A DNA stretch of 64,000 bases, taken from UTCFX2 sp963827155. GTDB lineage: Bacteria; Chloroflexota; Anaerolineae; Anaerolineales; UBA4823. Both the position numbers and the translations under genes were made by a program. The notes beneath the pieces were generated by a model. That model saw only the letters and a program-made list of their open reading frames with translations, did no database searches and was not told where the DNA came from. Where the stretch lies: the NCBI GenBank assembly GCA_963827155.1, contig CAWGZV010000002.1:496001-560000 (forward strand). Reading direction: 5' to 3'. This document shows positions 8,586 to 18,340 of this stretch, in pieces; the first letter of the stretch is position 1, and each line of letters starts with the position of its first letter.

Positions 8586-8738
8586 TCACGGTGGGGCAAG
8601 CAAAGTAGCCTGGATGATTTCATCGATCGCAGCGGTGGGAAGCGGTTGGAGCGCAAATAAAAGTGCAGTAAATCCCAATATCATCAATAAAGCTGCGATA
8701 ATAAAGAAACCTATTCGGGTGCGATTTGAGAGAACCAT
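8586..8738 (-). CDS. Small single-pass membrane peptide (50 aa)
   Basis: ATG at 8738 to TGA at 8586 gives 50 residues. The start is MVLSNRTRIGFF, a hydrophobic helix covers about 10-30, and the tail reads PTAAIDEIIQATLLAPP. Two Args near the N terminus suggest that end is cytoplasmic. The stop is 7 bases from the start of the kinase-like lipoprotein gene, which implies cotranscription and perhaps translational coupling. No clear Shine-Dalgarno sequence precedes it. Function unknown; small partners of sensor kinases exist, but a link here is only inferred from position. Confidence 0.6.
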   Translation of the reverse strand: MVLSNRTRIGFFIIAALLMILGFTALLFALQPLPTAAIDEIIQATLLAPP

Positions 8739-8823
8739 TTCTATTAACAAGACGTCAAATGGCTGTGTTGAGTTTCACTGATACGGAAAGATCTGGCAAG
8801 AATGGTGTGAATAAGCTCGATAG

Positions 8824-8829
8824 TATAAT
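8824..8829 (+). promoter_or_regulatory. Candidate -10 box for the AAA/winged-helix regulator
   Basis: A perfect TATAAT lies 46 bases before the regulator's ATG at 8875. No good -35 sequence is seen at 16-18 bp upstream, which would suit an activator-dependent promoter. Confidence 0.35.
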
Positions 8830-8874
8830 GGGTTGCATTAATTTTGAGGTGAAATTAGGACCACAGGCAGAAGT

Positions 8875-9990
8875 ATGTATAGTCTGATAGATTTCCCGGT
8901 TGATTACCGCCAAAAAGAAGTAAGCAAGGTGCTTCGTTGGATATGCAGCGGTGAATGCGCTGCTGTTATTGGATTGAGCGGATCTGGGAAAAGCAATTTA
9001 CTAGGGTTTATGATGGTAAAGTCAGCAGAAATTCGCAACTGCCCTAAGACCATTTTGATCGACTGCAATCGAGTGGAAAGCCCAACCACTACTTCATTCT
9101 TCAGGCTTATCTACCGCAGTATTTTAGATCAAGTCGAAAGGCAACAGCAGAGCGGGGATGATTGGCTCGAAATTCTCGAACATGCTATTCGAAGCAGGTT
9201 AGATGGAAATATCGGTCTGTCTCTCTATTTGGACCGATTTGATGCATTATTTAAGTTCCAGGAATTCCAATTACTTGCTAACAACCTGCGCTATTTACGA
9301 GACAGGTATAAATATCAATTAACTTACGTGATTGGATGTCGAAAACCGCTTGGCGACCAAAGCGAACTGGCTGAGTTATTTTACGGACATACCCTTCGAC
9401 TAGGCCCATTGAATGAGAAAGATGCCGCCTGGAGCGCCCGGAGGGATTTGAGCAGGATGACTGGAAAACCTGTTTCAGAATGGGAAGATGAAGAGATTAT
9501 GGGTTTAGTCTCGCTTAGTGGGGGGTATCCTTCTTTTTTACGGGCAGTGTGTGAAGCTGCTGCCGATAATCCCCCTGCTGATATCCGAATGTTGATTGAT
9601 CATCCAGCCGTAAAGCGCAGGTTGGCAGAGTTTTGGGATGATAACCCAAGCAAAGAAGAACTAATCCGCACAGGAATAATTGATGTTCCCCTTCTTTCAC
9701 AAAGCAAACCCGATGATACCCATCGAAATGGGATCGGCGAGAGAATCCTGACAGCCAAAGAAGACCTGCTGCTCAAGTATTTGACCGACCATTCAAACAG
9801 CGTGTGCGAAAAAGATGAGCTGATCCGAGCAGTATGGCCAGAAGATGTCATTTTCGATCGGGGGATTCGCGATGAAAGCCTGGCACAACTTGTACGCCGG
9901 TTGAGGGTGAAAGTCGAAGCAAATCCTTCTGATCCGAAGTTTATCCAGACTATCCCTGGAAGAGGATACATATTCCGGAAAGCATCCTGA
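8875..9990 (+). CDS. AAA/STAND-like ATPase fused to OmpR-type winged-helix DNA-binding domain
   Basis: A 371-residue cytoplasmic regulator. Walker A is GLSGSGKSN at residues 33-41 and a Walker-B-like LYLDRFD is near 118-124, followed by an ORC/STAND-like ATPase body. The C-terminal 85 residues (about 285-371) form a PhoB/OmpR-type winged helix, seen from LIRAVWPED, LAQLVRRLRVKVE and the closing IQTIPGRGYIF wing. There is no receiver domain, so activation is probably through ATP or partner binding rather than phosphorylation. It is encoded divergently from the kinase-like lipoprotein gene and near two promoters with 11-bp TGAC repeats, the kind of site this winged helix recognises. That makes it a candidate regulator of the block, by inference only. 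Confidence 0.8.
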   Translation: MYSLIDFPVDYRQKEVSKVLRWICSGECAAVIGLSGSGKSNLLGFMMVKSAEIRNCPKTILIDCNRVESPTTTSFFRLIYRSILDQVERQQQSGDDWLEILEHAIRSRLDGNIGLSLYLDRFDALFKFQEFQLLANNLRYLRDRYKYQLTYVIGCRKPLGDQSELAELFYGHTLRLGPLNEKDAAWSARRDLSRMTGKPVSEWEDEEIMGLVSLSGGYPSFLRAVCEAAADNPPADIRMLIDHPAVKRRLAEFWDDNPSKEELIRTGIIDVPLLSQSKPDDTHRNGIGERILTAKEDLLLKYLTDHSNSVCEKDELIRAVWPEDVIFDRGIRDESLAQLVRRLRVKVEANPSDPKFIQTIPGRGYIFRKAS

Positions 9991-10128
9991 TTATTTGCGA
10001 ATAGAAGCGGATTCAAGCGGGAAATCTCTGGTTTTGTTTCATTTCAGATGTCAGTGGAAACAATAGAGAGTTTCATTGTATACTTGCTGAAGAAAAAAGT
10101 TCAAAAGATCGGGTTAGGAGGCAAATCC

Positions 10129-11334
10129 ATGGAAGAAGATTATCAACCTCAGGAGAGCCGAGTCCCCAAATGGGCGCTTATCGCAGGAGTAGTAGTCGTA
10201 TTCTTGTGCCTGGCTGTGCTCTTAACGCTGTTCCTCGCTCGTACAAGGCTGCTATCGGTAGCATTAAGCGTGATGGCGAGTGATACACCTACCGTGACTA
10301 ATACGCTTCCCCCAACCGAAACCTTTACACCTGCACCTACTGCAACCGAGACTCCAACAGTCGAACCTTCAGAAATTCCCACAGAGACGCCTGTCCCGAT
10401 GCCACCGTCAGGGATTACCGCGTTATCTCAAGGAGGTCCGGTACTTGAAGAGGACTTCAGTGACAACCAGAATAATTGGGTGGGGATTTCCTCCAATTCT
10501 GAGGTGATCATCCAAGAGCAGCAGCTTCAACTGCGAAGCTCGGAAACCGGCGCGCCGGCAATCGGTTTCTGCCAAGGGGATCAGTGCGGACCATATGAAG
10601 ATTTCTACTATTACCAGTCTGATCTTGTGGAAGATCGACCGTCTACGCTTGCATTAGGTTTGGTTTTTGCAATCAATTCGACCAAATCTGGCTGGTACAA
10701 TTTCGCAGTCCGACCTTCATCCGCTGAGTTCACTTTGCAGAAATTTCTCAGCGGGCAGTGGCAAACATTAATCGATTGGACCTCAACTCCGGCAGTCAAG
10801 TTTTATCCTTTCCCTAATAAAGTGGGTGTAAGCTTCCAAGGTGGAACGATCCAACTATTTATCAACGGCGCTCAGGTGAGCACTTATACGGACAAGCAGC
10901 CGATTAACAGCGGCAGAATCGGATATTCGGTTGAGTCGGACGGCGTTCGGCTGCTGGCAAGCAACGTTCAAGTGCTTTCGCTCGCGCCGGTGACGCCAGA
11001 ACCTCCAGGCGCGCCGACTGCTGCACCTGCAGCAGCAGGAACAGCACCTCCGGTTTACGCTTCCCCTACGCCGGCTTCAAAATATTCCCCCACTCCCACA
11101 CCTCACGGGGCTTGCCCGGCTTACGTGCCTTCAGGCACTTTTGTCTTAGTAGTATTCAAAAGCGGACAGAAGCGAGGCTCGATCGAAATCAACGGCTCGA
11201 AGACCAATGTGGATTTTGGGAATAACGTCTTCTACTTACCATTGGATAAGAGTAATATCGTAGTAATTGGGAATAAGACATATGAGCTGACTTATGAAGT
11301 CTGTAAAATCGTCAGTTTACAGATGAAACAATAA
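10129..11334 (+). CDS. Stalked membrane protein with LamG-like extracellular domain
   Basis: The ATG at 10129 is chosen because GGAGG lies 8 bases upstream; an in-frame start at 10048 lacks a ribosome-binding site and would put a polar stretch before the signal anchor. The 401-residue protein has a short acidic cytoplasmic tail, a membrane helix (WALIAGVVVVFLCLAVLLTL), a Thr/Pro-rich stalk at about 48-90, and a beta-rich domain at about 95-290 resembling LamG/concanavalin folds (EEDFSDNQNNW, then VKFYPFPNKVGVSFQGG and INGAQVSTYTDKQP). A second Pro/Ala linker follows, then a small terminal domain. It probably displays a carbohydrate- or ligand-binding domain outside the cell. The ligand is unknown. 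Confidence 0.65.
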   Translation: MEEDYQPQESRVPKWALIAGVVVVFLCLAVLLTLFLARTRLLSVALSVMASDTPTVTNTLPPTETFTPAPTATETPTVEPSEIPTETPVPMPPSGITALSQGGPVLEEDFSDNQNNWVGISSNSEVIIQEQQLQLRSSETGAPAIGFCQGDQCGPYEDFYYYQSDLVEDRPSTLALGLVFAINSTKSGWYNFAVRPSSAEFTLQKFLSGQWQTLIDWTSTPAVKFYPFPNKVGVSFQGGTIQLFINGAQVSTYTDKQPINSGRIGYSVESDGVRLLASNVQVLSLAPVTPEPPGAPTAAPAAAGTAPPVYASPTPASKYSPTPTPHGACPAYVPSGTFVLVVFKSGQKRGSIEINGSKTNVDFGNNVFYLPLDKSNIVVIGNKTYELTYEVCKIVSLQMKQ

Positions 11335-11384
11335 CTTCGGGCAGCAAGAGAATTCCAACTCATTAATTCGTTCTGTCCAAAACC

Positions 11385-11417
11385 AAAAAGCAGTTGGTTT
11401 AAAACTGACTGCTTTTT
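11385..11417. terminator. Bidirectional intrinsic terminator
   Basis: AAAAAGCAGT at 11385-11394 pairs with ACTGCTTTTT at 11408-11417 across a 13-base loop. It lies between the convergent LamG-like and metal permease genes, with A- and T-tracts on the two sides. Confidence 0.8.
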
Positions 11418-12261
11418 TTATTGATAGGCAGATTTTCGACGGAATAATCCGCGGGTCGGAGAAAAGAAAAATGCTACAAGGAAAATGAATGTGGCGGTGA
11501 GAACAATTGCCGCTCCAGAGGCAATATTCAAGTAATAACTCAGGTAAAGACCGACCACGCTTGAAAAAGCACCGATCACAGCGGAGAGCAGCATCATATG
11601 AGACAGCCTGCGTGTTATTAAATAAGCTGCTGCAGCAGGTGTTACAAGCATCGCGGAAACTAATCCAACCCCGACGGTTTGGATGGAGATTACTATCGTA
11701 ACAGCAAGCAGGATTAAGAGGATCGTCCGGAATGAGATTAATGGGTAAGAAGAGCGCTGCGGCAAGAACCGGATCGAATGAAATCACCAGCAGCGGGCGA
11801 TATAAGAGGATGATGACTAAGACTACGAAGAGCCCTAAAATCCCAGTAAGCCATAGATCGGAGCTGCTCACTCCCAGAAGGTTCCCAAATAGAATATGAC
11901 TAAGATCAACAGCATAGGTGCGAATAGAACTAATCAAGGCTATCCCCAAAGAGAGGGCTGCAGCAAATAAAATTCCGATTGCTGTATCTTCTTTCACAAC
12001 CCCCTGTCGCGAGAGCAAACCGATACTCAAGGCCACTGATATAGCAGCAATTAAAGCTCCAACGGTGAGATTTCCGCCGAGGATGTAGGCAACGGCAACC
12101 CCTGGTAATACCGCGTGCGCCAATGCATCGCCCAAGAATGCCATAGATTTTAAGACCACATACGTTCCCAAGATAGAACAAACAACGCCTACGAGCAATG
12201 CTGCCGCAAAGCCACGCTGCATGAAAGCGTAGGTCAGCGGGGATACCAGCCATTCAATCAT
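11418..12261 (-). CDS. Zinc/manganese ABC transporter permease (ZnuB/MntB family), frameshifted
   Basis: An ABC-3 family inner-membrane permease for Zn or Mn import. The N-terminal frame opens MIEWLVSPLTYAFMQRG and has the conserved SMAFLGDALAHAVLPGVA loop. The C-terminal frame contains TIVISIQTVGVGLVSAMLV and TPAAAAYLITRRL. The frames change near 11730-11745: LPINL should continue as FRTILLILL, so one base appears extra. Joined, it is about 280 residues with 8-9 helices, normal for the family. Its ATG overlaps the stop of the ATPase gene by 4 bases. Beyond the break, the first frame runs on as unrelated sequence to 11317 and should be ignored. Confidence 0.85.
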
Positions 12262-13095
12262 CGAAGGCTTTCCTCGTGATGCTCACCTGGACAGCATTCA
12301 TCCACAAGAACCGCGCCTCCCATGAACAAAATCCGGCTGCCAAACGCCTCTCGAATATGTTCGGGAGTGAAAACCTGGTCTGGTGTCCCGAAAGCAATCA
12401 GCTTGTGATTGATTAGAAGGACTTGTTCGAATCTTTGGGCTGCCATATTGAGATCATGGGTTGAAACGAGAGTAGTTACATTCCTGCGTTTCAGCTGGTC
12501 GATCAGATTCAGTGTCATTTCTTGGGTTGGAGCATCTACGGCGGTGAAAGGTTCGTCCATCAACAAAATATGCGGATCCTGCGCAAGCGCCCTGGCCAGG
12601 AAAACTCTTTGCTGCTGGCCTCCTGAAAGATCGCCAATTGATTCGGTCAGCCAGGTTGGTGATATCCATGACCTCCATGCTTTCCTGGACTGACTTTCGA
12701 TCTTTGGGACCCGGCCGGCCGAACCAGCCTTGATGGCCATATCGCCCCATCATGACAACATCTCGTACCGTCACCGGAAATCGCCAGTCCACCTCTTCGC
12801 GCTGCGGGACATAAGCCACACAGAAAAGGTGGTCGCCTAACGGACGATCATGGATCAAAATCTCTCCAGAGCGCGGCGAAAGGATACCAACTAGGACTTT
12901 GAAAAGCGTTGATTTTCCGGCGCCATTTGGTCCAACCACCGCAATCTGCGCCCCGTGTTGAATGAAAAAAGAAAGCGAATCGAGTGCAAGACTACCGTTG
13001 TACCCTGCGCTGAGATTTTGGACCTTCATGAATCCTGGAGTGGAGTTATCATCCAAGTTCAGTTTATTCGACCTGTTTTTTGCTCGGGAGAACAT
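12258..13095 (-). CDS. Zinc/manganese ABC transporter ATPase (ZnuC/MntA family), frameshifted
   Basis: The ATP-hydrolysing subunit of the metal importer. The first frame (13095 downward) has Walker A GPNGAGKST and the Q-loop region YVPQREEVDWRFPVTV. The second frame carries the signature LSGGQQQRV, Walker B ILLMDEPF and the H-loop STHDLN. The break lies near 12637-12646, where LADR should join IGDLSGGQ, so one base appears inserted. A His/Cys-containing tail (VDECCPGEHHEES) could touch metal. The gene follows the binding-protein gene by 21 bases and overlaps the permease start. Confidence 0.88.
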
Positions 13096-13116
13096 CCTTT
13101 GACTCCGTCTGATGGA

Positions 13117-14086
13117 TTATTTTAAAGCATTTACGATGGTGTTGGTATTGTGGCGCATTAAATCGAGATAAGTAGGCGCGGGTCCTGCAGAGGCAGAGAG
13201 CGAATCACTAAAAAGGGAATCGACGACCCTGACGCCTGTTTCCAGTGAAATCTGCTGAGCAAGCTGGAGGTTGCTCCCAGTCTCGAGGAAAACGGCTTTG
13301 ACCTTGAACTTGCGAATAGACTCGATTAACCAGGCAATCTGTCTCCCGGATGGTGCTGCCTGAGAGCTTGTTGACGGCAGGATCGTTCCAACTATCTTAA
13401 ATCCATATCGATCTGCAAAGTATCCAAGACTTTCATGGTTGGTCACCAGAACTCGAGAGATGGGAGGGACCTGATTGACCTGATCGGCGATCCACTCATT
13501 TAGAGTTTGCAGCTGAGCGATATATGCCTGGGCGTTTCTTTTGTATTCTTCTTTTCCATCAGGATCAAGCTCGATCATACGATCTCGGATATTTTCGACA
13601 TATCGCACGGCGAATACCGGATCCAGCCAGAAGTGAGGGTCGGATAGGGTGCTGGTTTGCAAATCCCCGCTGCCTGTTCCTGACCCTTCATTTTCTGCTC
13701 CAAGCAGATCGTTCCGGCGAGGGGTCAATCCTTGTGAAGCAATAATCAACTCGTGACTGCCTTCCAACGAAGCCAGAAGTCTCATCCAGCCAGGATTCAA
13801 GCCCTGCACCGTTCAGAATAATACCATCCGAATCGGATAATCGACCAATATCTGCCGGGGTTGGCTCGAAGGCATGCGGATCGATACCCGGCGGAATCAA
13901 GGAATCGACATGATAACGGTCTCCGACAACATTCTGAGCCATGTCCGCCAGAAACGGCTCCACTGCAATGATTCTCATTTTGCTTGCGGAATCTGGTTGA
14001 GCCTGGGAGGCACGAGCGCAAGCTGCAAAGAGTAGGATAAAGATAATCGGTGATCGAATGAGCGATTTGTGGATAAAATTAGCCAT
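13117..14086 (-). CDS. Zinc/manganese ABC transporter substrate-binding lipoprotein (ZnuA family), frameshifted
   Basis: The periplasmic or surface binding protein of the importer. The start at 14086 (MANFIHKSLIRSP) overlaps the end of the fur-family gene by 8 bases and leads into a signal peptide with lipobox-like FAAC. Cluster A-I metal ligands are visible: DPHAFEPTPADI, then DPHFWLDP and NHESLGYFADRYGF, plus a late Asp/Glu region. The acidic His-rich loop common in ZnuA is absent; the loop is Gly/Ser/Thr-rich, so manganese cannot be excluded. The frame changes near 13770-13790, where NGAGLESWLDE should continue as LLASLEGSHELIIAS. Confidence 0.85.
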
Positions 14087-14534
14087 TCTTCGCATCCATA
14101 TTTCGGCAGGATTCGCAGGTACCCAGCAGCTGAAGCCAATGTTCGTGGATTTGAAATCCTGTCTGTCGAGCAACCTTTTCTATCAGATCATCGAGGTCGT
14201 CACCTGAAAAGAATGAGACCTGATTACAGCTTGTGCATAAAACGATGTGTTCGTGAGCCTGGGCGGCGCGCAAGTAAGCATGGCAGCCGGCCTGGCTGTG
14301 AACTTTTTAAATCAGCTCCAGTTCTTCGAGCTTATCTAATGTTCGATAAACGGTAACCAGACCCAGGGCAGGATATTCTTTGCGACCGAGGTCAAATAAC
14401 TCGACAGCGCTCATCAATCTGGAGGCTGAGGATATGATTTCGACGAGGATCCTGCGAGGGGAGGTAAGTCGATATCCACTCGCTTGTAAGCGCGAATACC
14501 AAGTTTCCAGAACTTTACTTTGAGCGTGACTCAT
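14079..14534 (-). CDS. Fur-family metalloregulator, probably Zur, frameshifted
   Basis: A repressor of metal uptake. The winged helix is seen in YRLTSPRRILVEII and LVTVYRTLDKLEELELI. The second frame holds HEHIVLCTSCNQV and TCESC, the two CxxC pairs of the structural zinc site, and a C-terminal dimerisation domain. The break is near 14305, where the N-terminal frame stops immediately after ELELI. The start at 14534 (MSHAQSKV) is preferred because the earlier in-frame codon lies inside the palindromic operator. Adjacency to a Zn/Mn importer and a Zur-like box point to Zur rather than iron-responsive Fur. Confidence 0.82.
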
Positions 14535-14540
14535 AATGAT

Positions 14541-14559
14541 ATTGAAAACCATTTTCAAT
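14541..14559. promoter_or_regulatory. Zur/Fur-type operator palindrome
   Basis: ATTGAAAACCATTTTCAAT is a perfect inverted repeat with 8-bp arms and a 3-bp centre, ending 6 bases before the regulator's start codon. Its core TGAAAA-TGG-TTTTCA (minus strand) closely resembles known Gram-positive and mycobacterial Zur boxes (TGAAAATnATTTTCA). It should give metal-dependent autoregulation of the whole zur-znu operon. Confidence 0.75.
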
Positions 14560-14637
14560 TTTAATCAAATAATATGGAATGTCAAGGAAATCCAATGGGA
14601 TTCAGGCTGACTGCAGAAATCGATTAACGATAAAAGG

Positions 14638-14643
14638 TATAAT
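14638..14643 (+). promoter_or_regulatory. Candidate -10 box for the DUF2723-galT operon
   Basis: TATAAT lies 50 bases before the chosen ATG at 14694, in the gap divergent from the zur gene. No convincing -35 is visible. Confidence 0.3.
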
Positions 14644-14693
14644 TGTCCCCGCATGGGAGAAAATTTCTTGGAAGGCGCTTTTTCATTACAGGC

Positions 14694-16163
14694 ATGAGTG
14701 CTACAAGACGGGAGGTGATCCTTACAAACATCGTCCCAGTTGTATTCGTTGCTGCAATTTTGGGGGTAATTTATATTAGGACCTTATCCCCAGTGATCGG
14801 TCCTTTTGGAGACATGGCGAAATTTGCGTTCCTTGGGAAGATCCTTGGAACGCCCCATACGAGCGGCTACCCGACTTATATGGTGCTCAACCACATATTC
14901 GTCACCACATTCCCGAAAGGTACTCTGGCTTGGAAAGCTAATCTTCTTTCGGCCATATTTTCAGCTGCCACCGCATGCTTTTTGTACGGCACTCTCATTT
15001 CTCTTCAAGTGAGGAAAATCATCGCTCTCTTGACGGCGGTAGGCCATTGGACTGACTTTCAGCATGTGGTCTTATTCTTTGGTGGCTGAAGTATATACAT
15101 TGAATGCGCTGTTTACCGCGATTTTAGTTTTCTGTTTGGTCAGCTGGATCAACACTCGTAAGGAATTATTTTTCTATCTGGCAGCATTCAGCTACGCGAT
15201 TTCATTTGGAAATCACCTGACGATGATCGGATTGCTGCCAGCTTTTGGATATGCAGTTTGGGTGGTCGATAGAAAAATCTTCATTAATCCAAAAAAAATC
15301 GGAATAATCGTTATTTTTGTTTTGATTGGCTTTTCACAATACGGCTATATCATTTGGCGGACTAATGATCCAACAACGGCTTTTCTGGAGATGAACACAA
15401 AAGATCTTCTCCATTTGCTGACCCACTACAAGTCATCGGCTTCATTCATCTTTTCTCCATATCAGCTGATTACCGAGAGGATCCCTTTGGCGTTGGGATA
15501 CGTCTGGAAAGAATTTCGAGTTTGGAACACTCCTGGTTGGTTGGGGAATTTTCAGCTTAAAAAACAAGCCAGTAAATATCTTCTTGGGATTGTGCCTGCT
15601 TGGGAACATCCTTTTTTCGATCAACCTGGATGGAAGAGAGACCTGGGTATTCTTTCTCCCGGCATACTTTAATGATGGGATTGTATCTTGGGCTTGGCGC
15701 TGAAGACCTTTCGAGAAGATTTCTTAAGAGCCGTAAATTATCGTTTATCTGGATTGTGGTCCCAATGTTTTTCCTTATCTTGAATTATTCAACCGTTGAT
15801 CGGAGCAATCGCGTCTTACATGCCAGAATCGTGGAGAGGGTTCTGAGCTATGTTGAACGTGACGCTGTTATCGTGGTGGATGATTACGATTATGGAACGT
15901 ATTTTTGGTATTATTTACTAGGAGAGGATTATGGGAAGAAGAACTTGTTCGCCTTCCCAGTCTATTTTGCTGGTCCAGAGGGGATCAAAGCTTATCTTCG
16001 CAATGAAGCTGACTTTAAGGTATATCCAACACGCGAACCGATTCCAATCGGATATCCGGTCTATGCGCTATGGGTTGTTGGTGATGAGATGCGAGAAGAA
16101 GGCTTTGTGCTAAAGGAGACTGGGATAAAATATATTTATAAAGTTGAATTGCCAGAACCCTAG
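14694..16163 (+). CDS. DUF2723 polytopic membrane protein, multiply frameshifted
   Basis: A GT-C-like membrane protein of the DUF2723 group, suspected of protein or lipid glycosylation. The N-terminal frame has IGPFGDMAKFAFLGKILGTP and HTSGYPTYMVLN, the hallmark D-x-hydrophobic and HTsGYP motifs. Then FSMWSYSLVAEVYTLNALF and FGNHLTMIGLLPAF follow in a second frame. Frames change near 15040, near 15590, near 15615 (LGTSFF to SINLDGRETWVFFLPAYF) and near 15670 (to MMGLYLGLGAEDL). Joined, it is about 490 residues, short of some relatives. It precedes galT by 41 bases, consistent with sugar metabolism. The number of indels makes the exact protein unreliable. Confidence 0.7.
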
Positions 16164-16204
16164 ACCATACCGATTTCTCGATGCTTATTTAAGTCAGAGA
16201 TACT

Positions 16205-17279
16205 ATGATGTCAAAAAACGAACTCCCACACAGACGTTTCAATCCTTTGACCGAAGAATGGGTTTTAGTATCCCCACAAAGAGATCAGCGACCCTGGTTG
16301 GGACAAATTGAAAAAGTGGCGATCGAGCGTCTTCCGGCTTACGATCCTCATTGTTATCTTTGTCCAGGGAATGAAAGGGCTGGTGGGAGGAGAAATGAGG
16401 AATATTCCGGGACTTATGTCTTCGACAATGATTTCCCTGCTTTGTTAAAAAATACAAGCTCCGATCAATTTACCGATTTCAGAATCTCAATATGGTCTTC
16501 TGACGCAAGAACAAGTATCTGGTCTGTGCCGGGTGGTTTGCTTCTCACCCAGGCATGATCTCACGCTGCCAGAGCTTCCGCTTAATATGGTCGCCGAGGT
16601 TGTGAGAACATGGAGGGAGCAAACAATCGAGATCAGTCAGCAAAAGGGGATTGCATATATTCAAATTTTCGAAAATAAGGGAGCGGTAATGGGCTGCTCG
16701 AACCCTCATCCGCACAGCCAGATATGGGCGACCAGTTTCATCCCCAACGAACCAGCAAAAGAGACTACTGCGTTGATGAATTACCGTTTGAAGAATAATC
16801 ACTGTCTGCTTTGCGAGGTATTGGCGGTTGAGACTGTCGATGGGCAAAGAGTTGTTTGCAAGAATAATCATTTCACGGCTTTAGTCCCATTTTGGGCTAT
16901 TTGGCCATTTGAGATTTTAATTATCAGCCACCACCACCTGGGTTCACTGGTGGAATTGGAAGAAGTTTTGATAGCAGATCTGGCGGATATTCTTCAAAAG
17001 GTCACTACAGCTTACGACAACTTGTTTGAAATACCTTTTCCATATTCAATGGGATTTCATCAGGCGCCCTGCGTTGAAGCGGATCACTCAATTCATCATC
17101 TCCATATGCATTTTTATCCTCCACTGCTTCGGTCGGCAGAAGTGCGGAAATTTATGGTGGGATTTGAGATGCTGGCGATGCCCCAACGAGATTTATCTCC
17201 AGAGCGAGCTGCGGAGCAGATGCGAAGCGTGAAAACACGGCATTTCCGAATGGAAAAAGCGTTATCGGTGAGAAGGTGA
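16205..17279 (+). CDS. galT: Galactose-1-phosphate uridylyltransferase, frameshifted
   Basis: Transfers UMP between UDP-glucose and galactose-1-phosphate in the Leloir pathway. The N-terminal frame has RRFNPLTEEWVLVSPQRDQRPW and the Cys pair CYLCPGN of a zinc site. The second frame holds the active-site block NPHPHSQIWA, with the His that carries UMP, and later HLHMHFYPPLLRS. The frame changes near 16475-16485: reading the second frame back gives ESQYGLLTQEQVSGLCRVVC, continuous with the later part. Joined length is about 357 residues, normal. It is followed after 4 bases by a dehydrogenase gene. Confidence 0.9.
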
Positions 17280-17283
17280 AGAC

Positions 17284-18309
17284 ATGGAATCCAATGAATT
17301 GATCGATGTCCTATTGACAGTTGAAATATCCGAAAGCTATTTGGAGCGGTTGAAAGAACTTTCACCGAGACTAAATTTCCGGGTAGAAGGTTCAAAACGG
17401 TCTGAAGATATAGACGCTGATGTTTGGGCAACCACAGAAATTCTATATACAGGACGAGTGATCCCGTTGCCTGAACAGGCGCCAAACTTGCGCTGGATTC
17501 AGTTCCACTTCACCGGGATAGACCATGCACGCGAAGCTCCTATCTTGCAGCGAAAGGGATTGGCTGCCACAACGATGAGCGGCGCTTCGGCTACCCAGGT
17601 TGCGGAGTATATCTTGATGATGATGCTCGCATTGGGTCACAGGCTGCCTGAGATGATGGACCACCAACGCAAAACATCCTGGCCAAAGGACCGGTGGGAA
17701 CGGTTCTTACCCTTCGAACTGCGCGGCGCGACAGTGGGGATTGTCGGCTATGGGAGTATTGGCCGACAGCTTGCAAGATTAGTTCACCCTCTTGGGGCAA
17801 AGATATTTGCGACCAAGCGTGATATCCGGCATCCATCGGACAGCGGTTTCACTTTGGAGGGATTTGGCGATCCTGGGGGGGATTTTGTCCACAGACTTTA
17901 TCCGGCAGAAGCGCTTCGCTCTATGGCGAAGGTTTCCGATTTTCTGATTGTCACCGTGCCGCTTACCATGGGCACCCGCGACTTAATAACAATGGAGGTG
18001 CTAGGTGAGATGAAGGAAACAGCTTTTTTGGTAGATACCTCGCGAGGTGGGGTTGTCAATCAAACCGCATTGATCAGCGCTCTAAAAGACCGTCGGATAG
18101 CCGGAGCAGCATTGGATGTATTTCAAGATGAGCCATTACCTCCAGAAAACCCTTTATGGAAGCTTGCCAATGTCATCATTACCCCACACATCTCAGGGAT
18201 TTCCTCGAATTACGACGAACGGGCGATGAATCTTTTTTCTGAGAACATTAAAAAATACCTGGCTGGAGAGCGGTTATATAATCAGGTGGATCTTGAGAGA
18301 GGTTATTGA
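17284..18309 (+). CDS. D-2-hydroxyacid dehydrogenase (NAD-binding)
   Basis: A 341-residue cytoplasmic oxidoreductase of the D-isomer-specific 2-hydroxyacid dehydrogenase family. The Rossmann fingerprint is VGIVGYGSIGRQLARL near residue 152-167. The substrate-binding Arg lies in VDTSRGGVVNQTAL, the catalytic Glu in LDVFQDEPLPPENPLW and the His in ITPHISGIS. A roughly 20-residue insertion after the nucleotide site (GDPGGDFVHRLYPAEALRS) is like glyoxylate/phosphoglycerate-type relatives, so the substrate cannot be fixed from sequence. The start follows galT by 4 bases, with GAGAAGGTGAAG upstream. Confidence 0.88.
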   Translation: MESNELIDVLLTVEISESYLERLKELSPRLNFRVEGSKRSEDIDADVWATTEILYTGRVIPLPEQAPNLRWIQFHFTGIDHAREAPILQRKGLAATTMSGASATQVAEYILMMMLALGHRLPEMMDHQRKTSWPKDRWERFLPFELRGATVGIVGYGSIGRQLARLVHPLGAKIFATKRDIRHPSDSGFTLEGFGDPGGDFVHRLYPAEALRSMAKVSDFLIVTVPLTMGTRDLITMEVLGEMKETAFLVDTSRGGVVNQTALISALKDRRIAGAALDVFQDEPLPPENPLWKLANVIITPHISGISSNYDERAMNLFSENIKKYLAGERLYNQVDLERGY

Positions 18310-18340
18310 TTTCTAAATTGCGAATAGGCGGATTACAGAA

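Noticed and set aside
12258..13095. Programmed frameshifting in the metal ABC ATPase and its neighbours
   Set aside because: No slippery heptamer plus downstream pseudoknot is evident, and unrelated genes throughout the window show the same type of break.
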